DNA from: Holophagae bacterium
Lineage (GTDB): Bacteria > Acidobacteriota > Holophagae > Acanthopleuribacterales > Acanthopleuribacteraceae
Reading direction: 5' to 3'
Assembly: GCA_030429565.1 (NCBI GenBank)
Contig: JAUIFE010000039.1
Location: 1-61,383, forward strand
DNA: 61,383 bases
In this document: positions 1 through 9,117 of the stretch, one piece after another
Layout: each line of letters opens with the position of its first letter
Numbering within the stretch: position 1 is the first letter of the stretch
The notes under the pieces: model-generated
The model's database searches: none
What the model saw: the letters and a program-made list of their open reading frames with translations, nothing else
What the model was told of the DNA's origin: nothing
Program-made: the position numbers and the translations under genes

Positions 1-182
1 CGGTGACGCGGGAACCGAATCGGTGACGCGGGAACCGAATCGGTGACGCGGGAACCGAATCGGTGACGCGGGAACCGAATCGGTGACGCGGGAACCGAAT
101 CGGTGACGCGGGAACCGAATCGGTGACGCGGGAACCGAATCGGTGACCCGCGAACCGAATCAGAACACCCACCGAACCGAAT
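1..182. repeat. 20-bp tandem repeat
   Basis: Seven identical copies of a 20-base unit (CGGTGACGCG followed by GGAACCGAAT) fill 1-140. An eighth copy with two changes follows, and then two degenerate relatives in which only GAACCGAAT and ACACCCAC are kept. Each unit has an inverted flavour (CGGT/ACCG). The array may extend left of the window. No gene is seen inside it. Its function is unknown: it could be an iteron-like or simply slipped minisatellite array. Confidence 0.95.
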
Positions 183-633
183 CGGGACACCCACGGTTGC
201 AGCCTGGCTGATTTGTCGTTCCAACGGGAGGGTCGTAGGAGAAAAGGGCAAAAAAAATGACACACTGTCACCTAAAGCCAAGACACTGATATAAAACGCT
301 TTAGATCTCAACCACAACACCATCAAGGTATCCTCACAGCCATTTTTTGGTCACCGAGGTTTGGTTCTTTGACCAAACCGCCGCTAAAATCCGCGTATTC
401 GTGAGTAGGGAAAACTTCGTATTTCTTATTCGCTACGACCAAGCAGATCCAACGAATAGGCTGGAGCTACCAAAAAAATTGGATTATCGGAATATATATG
501 ATCGCTTGTGCACGGTGTGCGCTCAGTAGCGCAACAACAGCGCTCCGCCAATCATCAGCCCGAAAGACCTTTGGGTCGCCCGAGTTTCATCCCGCCTGCT
601 TGGTATTGCCGGCAAATCAAATGTTGGAGCCTA
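183..633. other. intergenic, no gene supported
   Basis: About 450 bases separate the tandem repeat from the first credible gene. Short open frames exist but lack a ribosome binding site and any recognisable protein character. The base composition is more AT-rich than the genes to the right. I see no RNA gene or strong terminator here. Confidence 0.5.
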
Positions 634-906
634 ATGGTTATGACCTTCTTGGCAACAAAACGCCTGATCGGCAGTCTTGCCCTTTGCCTCGTTTTCCTTT
701 TGGGTAGCCTGTTAGGCCACACGGGACCCCCCGTTGCATTGGTCGCACCCAAGGCGAGCTTGCTTGACCGCCAGGTCCCGATGATTGCCACCGTCGCCGG
801 CGTCGCTTTGGGACGTGAAAGCTCTCGCATTTACCAGGACCGTACCGAAGCGGCGACGCTGCCCGGCGGCTGTTATGCCAACCACGGGACGCGTCCTTGC
901 GACTAA
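634..906 (+). CDS. small exported hypothetical protein
   Basis: An open frame of 90 codons, or 88 if the second ATG at 640 is used. The start is chosen because TTGGAG lies at 624-629 upstream and because it gives an N-terminus with a basic stretch (ATKR) followed by a hydrophobic run (LIGSLALCLVFLLGSLLG), as in a signal peptide or signal anchor. The rest has no recognised domain and contains one cysteine near the end. It is followed by the plus-strand membrane protein gene at 1085 and could be co-transcribed. Function unknown. Confidence 0.45.
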   Translation: MVMTFLATKRLIGSLALCLVFLLGSLLGHTGPPVALVAPKASLLDRQVPMIATVAGVALGRESSRIYQDRTEAATLPGGCYANHGTRPCD

Positions 907-1084
907 GCCCGATTGCCACCGAGCAGCACCCTCCCCTCGCCGGGACGTCACCCGACGCCTTGGCGAAACAACGGCCACCTCGGCCGCCTTTTTGCCTAAT
1001 TCTAAATGAGCGGACCTAATGCGGGCCAACCCGTCCCGACACGCGCACCCGCATGATGTCCGACCCGAATTCTTTGGAGCGTTT

Positions 1085-2413
1085 ATGGATCCATCACTCA
1101 CCGACCAAGCACCGCAAGGCCCACTGCGCCCGCTTTGGCGCTTGGTTGCCAGTTACTTATTCTTATACAGCCTGCCCTTTCCACTGACGTTGATCACGGC
1201 CCAAGCATCGCCCTGGTCCTTTTGGGACCCGGTCGCGGTCTTCTTGGGTCGGGTGTTAATCGGCAACGAAATCCCGACTCATCCCGGACCCGACGCCCTC
1301 GTCAAATATCTCGGTCTGGCGGTCCTGCTCGGGGTCGCCGTGCTGCTCACCTTGCTGTGGACGGCGGTCGAACGCAAAGCCGATCTGGACGCAAAAATGA
1401 CCCTGTGGCTGCCCATCTGGTTGCGGTTTTACCTGGCCGGGTTCCTGTTTTTTTATGCCGCTTTTAAGATCATTCCCGTCCATGTACCAACGCTTGACGC
1501 CGCCGCCCTGATGACGTCCTACGGTGATCAATCACCGATGGGCCTGGCTTCCAATTTTTTTGGGTACGGCCGCATCTATGCCTTATTCACCGGTCTGGGT
1601 GAACTGAGCGTCGCCGTTCTTTTGTGTTGGCGGCGAACGGCCTCGGCGGCCGCGCTGCTGGGGCTTTTGGCGCTCGGACATGGGGTTGCGCTCAACCTAA
1701 CCATGGATGGCGCGCTCAAAATCACGTCGCTTCACTTTATGCTGATCTGCGCCTTCCTTTTGATCGGTGACCGGCGCCGCTTGAATGCGCTGGTTTTCAG
1801 CCTTGACGCCACACCGGCGCAAACCCTGAAACCTCTTTTTCAAAACCCGCGCGCGGGGAAAATCGCGACCCTTCTGGCCGGCGCCGTGATGGTTGCCGTG
1901 GCCGGTTTCCAGTTTTATGCCGCCGTCACCACCTACAACCAACGTTATGCGCAGCCACCCACCGCCCTCGACGGCGTCTATCGGGTAACCACCGTGGATC
2001 AGGGCCAAGGGCCGCGCCCGGTGACGTCGACGGATCGCAACCTGTGGCACACCTTCGTGGTAGCCAAAGGCGGCCAGGCCGGCGCGGTAAAACGCGTTGA
2101 CGGCAAGGTCTCGCGACGCACCTTTCAGATCGACGAACGCCAACAAAGCATTCGTCAGATGAACCCTTACCAGTCCAAACCAGACCAGGCCGCCTTCGAA
2201 AAAAGCGACACGCCCAGGGAGCTTTTCACCCACGCCGTCGATTGGCCTGCGGCCACCTTGCATTACTGGTGGTCGGCGGAACAACAGCTCAACCTGTTTG
2301 TGCCCACCGCAAACGACAGCCATTTGGTTTACACCCTGGAGAAAATTGAGCCGACCTCCTTTTTGGCGGAGCGCGGTTTCAACTGGATCAACGAAGGACC
2401 CATCAACAACTAG
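1085..2413 (+). CDS. DoxX-like integral membrane protein, copy 1
   Basis: 442 residues. The start at 1085 is preferred over the earlier in-frame ATG because GGAG at 1076-1079 sits five bases upstream of it. The N-terminal two thirds contain about six hydrophobic helices interspersed with short charged loops, the pattern of DoxX-family or thiosulfate:quinone-oxidoreductase-like membrane proteins. The C-terminal 150 residues are soluble and end with a motif RGFNWINEGP. The next gene has the same architecture and a near-identical ending (RGFHWVNPAP), so the two are tandem paralogues. The DoxX label is by general resemblance only. No catalytic residues can be named. Confidence 0.75.
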   Translation: MDPSLTDQAPQGPLRPLWRLVASYLFLYSLPFPLTLITAQASPWSFWDPVAVFLGRVLIGNEIPTHPGPDALVKYLGLAVLLGVAVLLTLLWTAVERKADLDAKMTLWLPIWLRFYLAGFLFFYAAFKIIPVHVPTLDAAALMTSYGDQSPMGLASNFFGYGRIYALFTGLGELSVAVLLCWRRTASAAALLGLLALGHGVALNLTMDGALKITSLHFMLICAFLLIGDRRRLNALVFSLDATPAQTLKPLFQNPRAGKIATLLAGAVMVAVAGFQFYAAVTTYNQRYAQPPTALDGVYRVTTVDQGQGPRPVTSTDRNLWHTFVVAKGGQAGAVKRVDGKVSRRTFQIDERQQSIRQMNPYQSKPDQAAFEKSDTPRELFTHAVDWPAATLHYWWSAEQQLNLFVPTANDSHLVYTLEKIEPTSFLAERGFNWINEGPINN

Positions 2414-2490
2414 GCCGGCCGCTGGGCGAGACCCCGCCCGCCGGCGTTTTTGGCCAGGCCGCACCGATTGCACCATCGTAGGAATTGCTT

Positions 2491-3834
2491 ATGAACGCAA
2501 CGCAACTTGCTCCCCACTTATCGCCTTTTCACATTCGTTTCGCCGGTCGGCTCCTGTTTACCTGGGCCGCCCTTTCGTACAAAGCCTTTTTCATCGGCGT
2601 CTTTGGCTATTGGCTGAGTTCTTCCGATGAAATAGAACGACCGCTCGCGATTTGGTTGGGTGAAACCATCCTGGGTCTAAACGTGCCTTACGTCGGCATG
2701 ACCGGCAGCGGCGACGGCCTGTACAGTTACCTAGAAATTTTCCTGGTGTTCCTCATCGCCCTGGCCATTAACATCGTCTGGTGTTTTTACGACCGGACCG
2801 GCGCCAAAGACGCCAAGATGTTGCGCTGGTGCTCGGTTTACCTGCGCTACATCCTCATTTCCAGTGCCATGAGTTACGGCATGGTCAAGGTGTTCCCGCT
2901 GCAAATGTCGCCGCCCGGCACCACCCAACTCATGGGCGAAATCGGCATGATGTCGCCGATGGGCCTGGCCTGGCGCTTCGTCGGGACCTTCACCTGGTAC
3001 ACCTTTTTCGCCGGTTTTTCCGAAGTGTTGGTCGCGCTATTGCTGGCTTTCCGCCGCACCGCAACCCTGGGCGCCTTGCTGTCGGTGGCCGTGTTTGGCA
3101 ATGTTTTTATGATGAACATGGTTTACGACATTCCCGTGAAAGCCTACTCTCTCCAGTTACTGGTTTTTAGTCTGTGGCTGGTGTGGATGGACTGGCCCAG
3201 TGTGCGCGCTTTTCTATCGCGCAACCGCCTCATGCCGCCCCGCCTTGAGACGCCGCTTTTTCAGAACCGATGGTTACAGCGCGCGGCATTGGTGTTTAAG
3301 ATCAGCTTCCTCGCCATGATGGTTTACACCAATACCGGCCCCAACTACAAACGCTGGAAACAAGGACAAACCCGACCCGCCGGCCCAATCGACGGGATTT
3401 GGTTGGTGACCCAATACGAACAAAACGGCGAGGTTTCCGCGCCCAGCACGGCCGAGCCGGAGCGCTGGCATTATCTTGTATTCGATCACGGCGGTTGGGC
3501 AGGCAGCGTGATTAAAATGAACGGCCAAGTGGTGCGGGTTTTCCCCAGGCACAACGCCAATAAAAAAACGTTGCGGTTCAGGACCTGGATCTCCCACCCC
3601 AGGCTGAAAGAGCGCTCCGAACTCATGTTGCAGGAAACACCGGCGCTCGCGCCTTTCTACGAACTGGACGTGGGGCCGGCCGACTATTGTCTGCACGATA
3701 ACGGCGACATGACCTTGTATTTGGCCTTGGACGGCGTGGAAACGACCTTGACCCTGCAAAAAATAGAACGCGAGTTCCTGCTGATGGAACGCGGGTTCCA
3801 CTGGGTCAACCCGGCGCCATTGCTCATTCGTTAA
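2491..3834 (+). CDS. DoxX-like integral membrane protein, copy 2
   Basis: 447 residues, starting at the ATG at 2491, with AGGAA about seven bases upstream; a TTG two codons earlier is an alternative. It has the same plan as the preceding gene: several membrane helices, shared short motifs such as SPMGLA in both proteins, then a soluble domain with GPIDGIW and WHYLVFDHGG (compare ALDGVY and WHTFVVAKGG in copy 1), ending RGFHWVNP. The spacing of about 77 bases and common orientation suggest one operon produced by duplication. Function unknown. Because the pair is conserved as a unit they may form a heteromeric membrane assembly (inference). Confidence 0.75.
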   Translation: MNATQLAPHLSPFHIRFAGRLLFTWAALSYKAFFIGVFGYWLSSSDEIERPLAIWLGETILGLNVPYVGMTGSGDGLYSYLEIFLVFLIALAINIVWCFYDRTGAKDAKMLRWCSVYLRYILISSAMSYGMVKVFPLQMSPPGTTQLMGEIGMMSPMGLAWRFVGTFTWYTFFAGFSEVLVALLLAFRRTATLGALLSVAVFGNVFMMNMVYDIPVKAYSLQLLVFSLWLVWMDWPSVRAFLSRNRLMPPRLETPLFQNRWLQRAALVFKISFLAMMVYTNTGPNYKRWKQGQTRPAGPIDGIWLVTQYEQNGEVSAPSTAEPERWHYLVFDHGGWAGSVIKMNGQVVRVFPRHNANKKTLRFRTWISHPRLKERSELMLQETPALAPFYELDVGPADYCLHDNGDMTLYLALDGVETTLTLQKIEREFLLMERGFHWVNPAPLLIR

Positions 3835-4040
3835 CCGCCATGCGGGTGATACCCGTTGTCCGCCAAAGACGGATGAAACCAACCCCAAGCGATGAGGTGC
3901 CCGGTCTCCATCACCGCTGCCGGCGTTAGCTTGCGGCGGCCCGGGTTCCTGCTTTTGGGGTGTCGTCGAAGTACGCGTACCCGGCAACCCGGGTAAACGG
4001 CAACGATTGGTGCAGCCGATGTGCCGGCGGGAACAGCCGG

Positions 4041-5147
4041 CTAATCGGCCGCCGCCTTTTCGGCAAGCGTTTGGTTCGGGGCCGGCACCGCCAGGCGTGC
4101 CGCACCGGTATCGATCAAACTGCCCAAGTAAAGCGTCCCCTGGTGTTCCTCAACCGAAGTGACGTAGGCGATGGCGGTTGCCGCCGGATCCTGCAGGTTG
4201 TGGGACACACGGCCACGGATATCGAGACCGAGCACAAAGGCGTAGTGCTCGGGTTTCGGCTGTAAAAACGCGGGCAGCCGCGCCACGATGCCGCGCAAAA
4301 AGGGATAAGGCGCCAAGTTGTCCAGCAGTGCATTGCGCGGCGAAGCCATCGCCACCCAGAAGGTATCGCGCCCGTTACAGGACACGCCGTCCGGGAAGCC
4401 TGGCAGGTTCTCAATAAAGGGTTCGCTGGTGCCGGCCCGCGCGCCGCTCAGCCAGTAACGGGTGATGCGGTATTTCCAGGTCTCATTGACCAGCACAAAC
4501 GATTGATCGGGGCTGACAGCGACACCGTTGGCGAAATAAAGGTCCTTCAGCAGCACGCGTACGGTTTGGGTGGCGGGCTCGTAAGCCATTAGCCGGCCGT
4601 GGGGTCGGTGTTCCAGCGCGTCGTTTTTGTAGTGGTGAATGCTGAATTTAGCCGAAGCGTCGGAAAAGTAAATCGTGCCGTCGGCGCCGATGTCGAGATC
4701 GTCGGTAAATCCAAAGGGCACGCCCTCGGCTTCGGTGGCGAGCACGAAAACGGCGCCGTTGGGATCGACCGCGAGCAGGCCTTTCATCGCATCGGCCACG
4801 ATCAGATTGCCGGACGCATCAAAGTGCAGGCCGAGCGGGCGCCCACCGGTATCGGCAAAGGGGTGCGGTCCGGTGCCGTCCGCGTCGAAACGAACGATGC
4901 GGCCGTCGGCCAGGCCACCGTAGAAACGGCCTGCGGCGTCGACCGCAACATCCTCGGGTCCCACGCCGTCGGGGAGCTGGAAGCGCTGTGCGCCGGCGAG
5001 TAGGGTGTTGGGTGCGTAAACGCCGGCCATGGCGGGCGGCGCGGGCGCTGCCCAGGCGACGGGATCCAGGCCGACCGGCCAAAAACAAAGGTAAACAGCA
5101 ACCAACAGCAGCAGCGCAGCGAGCGAGCGGAACAGGTTTTTTTTCAT
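4041..5147 (-). CDS. SMP-30/strictosidine-synthase-like beta-propeller, membrane anchored
   Basis: 368 residues, minus strand. The start at 5147 (MKKNLFRSLA) is chosen over an upstream in-frame ATG because GGGGA precedes it and it yields a clean signal anchor (LAALLLLVAVYLCFW). The body has repeated propeller blades with motifs typical of the SMP-30/gluconolactonase and strictosidine-synthase-like superfamily: GPEDVAVDAAGRFY, RPLGLHFDASGNLIVADA, FTDDLDIGADGTIYFSDAS, FANGVAVSPDQSFVLVNET, and FPDGVSCNGRDTFWVA. Family members are lactonases or esterases acting on small substrates, often periplasmic. The real substrate here cannot be read from the sequence. It converges with the DoxX-like pair and is unrelated to the CRISPR operon downstream. 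Confidence 0.85.
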   Translation of the reverse strand: MKKNLFRSLAALLLLVAVYLCFWPVGLDPVAWAAPAPPAMAGVYAPNTLLAGAQRFQLPDGVGPEDVAVDAAGRFYGGLADGRIVRFDADGTGPHPFADTGGRPLGLHFDASGNLIVADAMKGLLAVDPNGAVFVLATEAEGVPFGFTDDLDIGADGTIYFSDASAKFSIHHYKNDALEHRPHGRLMAYEPATQTVRVLLKDLYFANGVAVSPDQSFVLVNETWKYRITRYWLSGARAGTSEPFIENLPGFPDGVSCNGRDTFWVAMASPRNALLDNLAPYPFLRGIVARLPAFLQPKPEHYAFVLGLDIRGRVSHNLQDPAATAIAYVTSVEEHQGTLYLGSLIDTGAARLAVPAPNQTLAEKAAAD

Positions 5148-5386
5148 GGTATCCCCAGACGTCCATACGATTCGTGCCAAAAGGACAAGGACGCGGGGCG
5201 ACGAGAATCGCTTCGTTTCGATTAGGCTAAAGAGGGCGTTGACGCTCCGCAAAGCATAGAGAAGATAACCAATCATTGCAATGGTTCACCGGATGTCGGA
5301 GATCCGCGTATATGATGACGTGCAATAGGTTGCCGGCATGCCTGGTGCCGCCGCGTTGGCCGTGTACCGGGAAACACGGTGGGTAA

Positions 5387-5431
5387 ACCTGAACTGAGCG
5401 ATTCGGGTGGATGAAATCGCTCAGTTCAGGT
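5387..5431. terminator. long perfect hairpin
   Basis: A 17-bp perfect inverted repeat (left arm 5387-5403, right arm 5415-5431; arm ACCTGAACTGAGCGATT) with an 11-base loop. It is followed on the plus strand by TATTACTTT. It sits in the roughly 580-base gap between the beta-propeller gene and the end of the cas operon. It could be a terminator or a palindromic repeat element. The missing long T-run makes termination uncertain. Confidence 0.5.
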
Positions 5432-5670
5432 ATTACTTTCATGAAAACAACACGCGTTTTACTAAAGCAAGTGATTCATTTTCATGCTTCTTGCTTGATG
5501 AAATAAACGGCATGATTGCCATGAGATCCAACCTAAAATGAGCGCGTTTTTGGGTTCGATGGCGGGCCGGTGCCGGCGACGCCTGCGTTTCGGGAACCCC
5601 CGGCAACCAGGGCTGAAGCCCTTCGCTGTTTTGTGTCTTCCCGTTGGGGCTGCTTTAAGATATCAGTTGA

Positions 5671-5698
5671 GAAGGGACCATTTTCCATGGTCCCCTTC
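5671..5698 (-). terminator. hairpin downstream of the cas operon
   Basis: GAAGGGACCAT pairs with ATGGTCCCCTTC (one bulged base) across a short loop, about 30 bases beyond the cas6e stop on the minus strand. Position and stem strength suggest it ends the type III-D transcript. There is no clear U-tract, so it may instead act as an RNA-stabilising 3' hairpin. Confidence 0.45.
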
Positions 5699-5727
5699 GT
5701 TTGGTTGGGTTGAACCGTGCCGCTCGT

Positions 5728-6345
5728 TTAGCCGGCGCGGACTTGGGGCAGCGCCGGCGGTGTCAACGTCAGCAAACCGCAGCCAAAACCCTTGGCCGGG
5801 CCGATGCCTTCGGTGATGAGTCGCGACATTTTTTCGCTGTCCAGCACGCGCAGCCGGCCGACGTACAACAGGGGTCGAATGCAGCCGCTGCGAAAGTCCT
5901 CGCGCGGTTTGCGAAACTGGATGGGCGGCAGCTCGCACACCTGCACCTCGTCGAGCTCGGCGGCCTCGGCCATTTTGCGCGTCAGCCACAGCCGCTGTTT
6001 GACCGGATCGGTCAGCGGTTTGCGTTGACCGTGCGCACGCTGCACCACCTTCTTGGACAAGGTTTTAACCGGGTTGGCGACAAGCGCGAAACAACGCGGA
6101 CCCGGCGCCACCACCACATCGAGCGGGAACGGATCCGACGCCTCGACCCGTGCCACCGCGTTGCTGCGCGGACGGCGCCGCGACTGCAACAACAGCCGAA
6201 TGCGACCGTCGCGATCACGCGCCGCCACGCGGTAGAGAAAGTCGCGCTTGGCCGCGCCGTCGTCGGGGAACAATCGCCACACCGCTTGGTGGATGCCGTA
6301 ATCGTTGCGAAACCCGCCGAAAACCACCACCTCACTGTGGTACAT
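5728..6345 (-). CDS. cas6e: Cas6e crRNA endoribonuclease
   Basis: 205 residues. It starts MYHSEVVVFGG and contains the CasE/Cas6e landmarks: HQAVWRLFPDD near the N-terminus, an FLYRV strand, FALVANPVK, and the C-terminal glycine-rich loop GIGPAKGFGCGLL that contacts the repeat hairpin. The candidate catalytic histidine is in YGIHQAVW. In type I-E systems this enzyme cuts the repeat 3' of its stem, leaving an 8-base 5' tag. Here it is the last gene of a type III operon and overlaps the preceding gene by 14 bases, so it is co-expressed with a type III effector. The arrays at 23.3 and 59.5 kb have I-E-form repeats with a tag ATGATCCG, which fits this enzyme rather than a type III Cas6. Confidence 0.93.
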   Translation of the reverse strand: MYHSEVVVFGGFRNDYGIHQAVWRLFPDDGAAKRDFLYRVAARDRDGRIRLLLQSRRRPRSNAVARVEASDPFPLDVVVAPGPRCFALVANPVKTLSKKVVQRAHGQRKPLTDPVKQRLWLTRKMAEAAELDEVQVCELPPIQFRKPREDFRSGCIRPLLYVGRLRVLDSEKMSRLITEGIGPAKGFGCGLLTLTPPALPQVRAG

Positions 6346-8596
6346 CAGCCGCCCCCTCGTCCAACAGGTAGCGCTTGATTTCAGCCACCTTCTTTTTCTG
6401 CTTGTCGGTCAACTTCTTGGCGGACCACTTCCCTTTCGACTGGTAGTAATCACGCAAGGCACGCGCGATGAGATCGGCCTGAAGCGGTGCCGCCGCATAC
6501 TCCGGCAGCGCTTTGTACCAAAAGGTGGCCTTGGCCTCGGCTTGCGGGCTCGCCAAGTCGGCCGCGAGTTGTTGTTCCAGCTCGGCCAAGGCGCGCTGCT
6601 CGGGTGTCATGGCGGCCAACGCGGCCGCCCGGGCTTCAGCCTCCGCCGCCGCCTCAGCCGCCGCCAACTCGGCTCGGCGATGTTCGTCCCAATCTTCGCG
6701 TGTCCAACGCTGGAACAAATCGCGATCCCGGGGGCCGTCATAATGCGCATAGGGTAACAAGGCCAGGCGCGGATCGTTTTCCGTGCGTCCTTTACTTGCT
6801 TGGAACGCATCGCGCTCCATGTAATAAAGGTTACGCGGCAAGCCAGGCGCCGCCGATGGGTCGGCCATGGCCATTAGTTGGGTGATTTGTTCACTACCCG
6901 CCCATCCGTGATGGACCACATCTCGATTGACGACGGCAGCGCGGTAAGCGCGTTCCATTTCATTGATGAACTGAGAAATGCAAGCGGTCACATCAGGAAC
7001 TGTCCCACCATCGTTCCGAATTAGCGATAAATCGGTCACCTGCACCGACACCTGACCCATGCCAAAGGGTTTTCCCATACCCAGGGCATGGCGCAAGTGA
7101 GGCTGCTCGCCCCAAGTCAAACACCAGAGTAAAGCGCCCAACTCAAGTGGACGTAGATTGTGAACGCGCACCGTTCCTGTGAACACCGAACCCGTCGGAA
7201 GGGGATACAGATGATTTCGGACTTTTACGCTAACCTTCTTTCCCTTTTCTCGATTGACATCGTACCCGCCACAGTTTGGTCGCACCGGGTAGCGTTTCCA
7301 ACCACGCAACTCAGCATCATCGTCCATCATGGTTTGGTGTGGCTGAGTCCTTAGTTTGCCATCCTCAAGGTGGTCCTGCTCGATATAGGCTGGGTAGTAA
7401 CTCGGTTTGGGCGAATTAAGCACCACCTCCACGGGCTTCACTTTAGGAATTTCACCCACGAGGCGAGCATTGGAAAATGAGACGCGGCCGGCCAAACCGC
7501 GATCTAAATCGCTGATGTGCCCAAAAAGTACCGCAGCCAAGTCCAAAACCTCAGGGTCGCGATGATGGAAGTGGAGACGGTCAAGCAAACTACCAACACT
7601 GTGGTGATAGGCCAAACGGAACATTCGCGCTAGCCCGATTTCCGACGGCTCCCCTTCCTTTTCCAGGTAAAAGACCGGCACCCCGTCATCGCAATGCAGG
7701 CGTTTCTCCCAAAACCGCCATTCGTCACTATCCCGGTGAACATGCATGAATTTCCGCACTACGCTTTCGGAGAGAGCAACGGTATCTTCGTGATCATAAA
7801 AAACATATTCTTGGTATTTTTTGTCTTTACCAGTGCCATGGCTGGGTTGGCCGGTAAACACAAGACGACCGGAAATCGCACCTTTGCCCAAATCGCAGGC
7901 CTTTTCGTGTTGCGGCGTAATTCGATTTTGGTTGTCTGAGCTTGGCTTCCTGATGTTAAACGTCGTTGCCAGGCGGGGCATCCCCCATGCTCGGTACTTT
8001 TCCATCGAACTTTGCCTATCATGGAACTTAAACTTGGGGTCAACACCAAGCTTAGCGCCCAATTTATCCAAGCACTCGTGTTCAACAAACTTAAATTGGC
8101 ACCGGGTAAGGTACCAGGCAAACCCGTTTTGATTTTTTGCCGGCTGTAAAAAGCCGGCTTTAACACGAGGGGACGTATCACGGTTTGTCATGTAATTTCT
8201 GTACAGAGTTTCCGCCGCACTGGTGAGATCGCGAATACTCAGCCACTGATCGTCGACCTTATCCATTTTCCCAAAAGATGCAATGCTCAACAGGTTGCGG
8301 ATCATGCCTTTTAATCCAGAGCCCGGTATTTCCGCGCGGCCGTCAAAGCCGACCGCCGGAAATACTTTACCTGGCTGTTTGCCGTCACTCTTAACCTGCT
8401 CGCCACCGACCAGTAACGGCGTGTGTGCCTCGATGCGAATGGTCAAGTTTCCGTTAAGGCCGTCGGCATAAGGCAAATCACGACTGACGCTTGCGCCCCA
8501 CGGCGGTTGATACACAAAGGCTGACCCGGGCACGAAGTTGTAGGGTGCGTGAATCTTGTCAGGGGCCTTCTTTTTCCCATGCGAACGATGCTTCAT
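6332..8596 (-). CDS. TIGR03986-type CRISPR RAMP protein
   Basis: 754 residues. The N-terminal region reads APYNFVPGSAFV, then LTIRIEAHTPLLVGG, then AEIPGSGLKGMIRNLL and SFGKM, which I recognise as the TIGR03986 family of large type III RAMP (Cas7-like) subunits. A second RAMP-like part contains LAAVLFGHI and GRVSFSNARL, and a glycine-rich loop GMGKPFGMGQV. The last 150 residues are an Ala/Glu-rich coiled-coil segment followed by a lysine-rich tail, unusual for the family and a possible protein or RNA contact. ATG overlaps the csx19-like stop (ATGA) with GGAGG upstream. It presumably forms part of the crRNA-binding backbone. Individual catalytic aspartates cannot be assigned. Confidence 0.85.
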   Translation of the reverse strand: MKHRSHGKKKAPDKIHAPYNFVPGSAFVYQPPWGASVSRDLPYADGLNGNLTIRIEAHTPLLVGGEQVKSDGKQPGKVFPAVGFDGRAEIPGSGLKGMIRNLLSIASFGKMDKVDDQWLSIRDLTSAAETLYRNYMTNRDTSPRVKAGFLQPAKNQNGFAWYLTRCQFKFVEHECLDKLGAKLGVDPKFKFHDRQSSMEKYRAWGMPRLATTFNIRKPSSDNQNRITPQHEKACDLGKGAISGRLVFTGQPSHGTGKDKKYQEYVFYDHEDTVALSESVVRKFMHVHRDSDEWRFWEKRLHCDDGVPVFYLEKEGEPSEIGLARMFRLAYHHSVGSLLDRLHFHHRDPEVLDLAAVLFGHISDLDRGLAGRVSFSNARLVGEIPKVKPVEVVLNSPKPSYYPAYIEQDHLEDGKLRTQPHQTMMDDDAELRGWKRYPVRPNCGGYDVNREKGKKVSVKVRNHLYPLPTGSVFTGTVRVHNLRPLELGALLWCLTWGEQPHLRHALGMGKPFGMGQVSVQVTDLSLIRNDGGTVPDVTACISQFINEMERAYRAAVVNRDVVHHGWAGSEQITQLMAMADPSAAPGLPRNLYYMERDAFQASKGRTENDPRLALLPYAHYDGPRDRDLFQRWTREDWDEHRRAELAAAEAAAEAEARAAALAAMTPEQRALAELEQQLAADLASPQAEAKATFWYKALPEYAAAPLQADLIARALRDYYQSKGKWSAKKLTDKQKKKVAEIKRYLLDEGAADVPQ

Positions 8597-9117
8597 GAGG
8601 CCACCTCCTGATCGGCAAAACCAAGGAAACGTGCGCCTATTTGGCGGTAACCGCAGGACGGTGTCGCGGTGTCAGGTTGCCAGTACACGCGGTAGTGCAA
8701 ATGGCCGACCGGCTTGCCGCCGCTAGGCCCGCGTCGGCGACCGAGATGGCGATGGGGCACGGCTAAAGTATCTTTGCCGTCGTGCTCCTCTTGGTGAATC
8801 AGGCGCCAACCGCCGCGTCCGTCCGGGCGAATCAGTAACCCGTGCGTCGCATCGCCGGCGAGTTCGCCGTACTGAATCATGGCGTCCAACGGCAATGCTC
8901 CCTTTTGGAAACGCACCACATCACTCTGGCGACACAACCAGCCGCTCGCGCTGGGAAAGGTTTCGATATAGTCGCTCAGCGCGCGTTGCAAGGCGGCGGG
9001 TTCATTGATCGCCACCCTGCGCTGGTCCAGCCCGCACAGTGCGGCGTTTTTGCCGTCGCAACAGAGTAACGATTGATCGAGACGGTTCATCAGGTTCAAC
9101 AAGGTTTCGGGATCCAT
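8593..9117 (-). CDS. Csx19-like type III-D accessory protein
   Basis: 174 residues from the ATG at 9117, which overlaps the stop of the preceding gene (TAATG) and is preceded by AAGGAGG. A longer in-frame start exists but would lack a ribosome binding site. The C-terminal pattern, HYRVYWQPD followed by CGYRQIGARFLGF, and a central WLCRQSDVVRF recall Csx19 (TIGR03984), a small protein typical of type III-D loci whose structural role is in the effector. The assignment rests on position between RAMP genes and on weak motif similarity. It could instead be another lineage-specific small subunit. Confidence 0.6.
   Translation of the reverse strand: MDPETLLNLMNRLDQSLLCCDGKNAALCGLDQRRVAINEPAALQRALSDYIETFPSASGWLCRQSDVVRFQKGALPLDAMIQYGELAGDATHGLLIRPDGRGGWRLIHQEEHDGKDTLAVPHRHLGRRRGPSGGKPVGHLHYRVYWQPDTATPSCGYRQIGARFLGFADQEVAS

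Noticed and set aside
347..529. 60-codon plus-strand frame near the tandem repeat
   Set aside because: No ribosome binding site and no recognisable protein features.
5701..6378. 225-codon plus-strand frame opposite cas6e
   Set aside because: Shadow frame; cas6e motifs on the minus strand are unambiguous.
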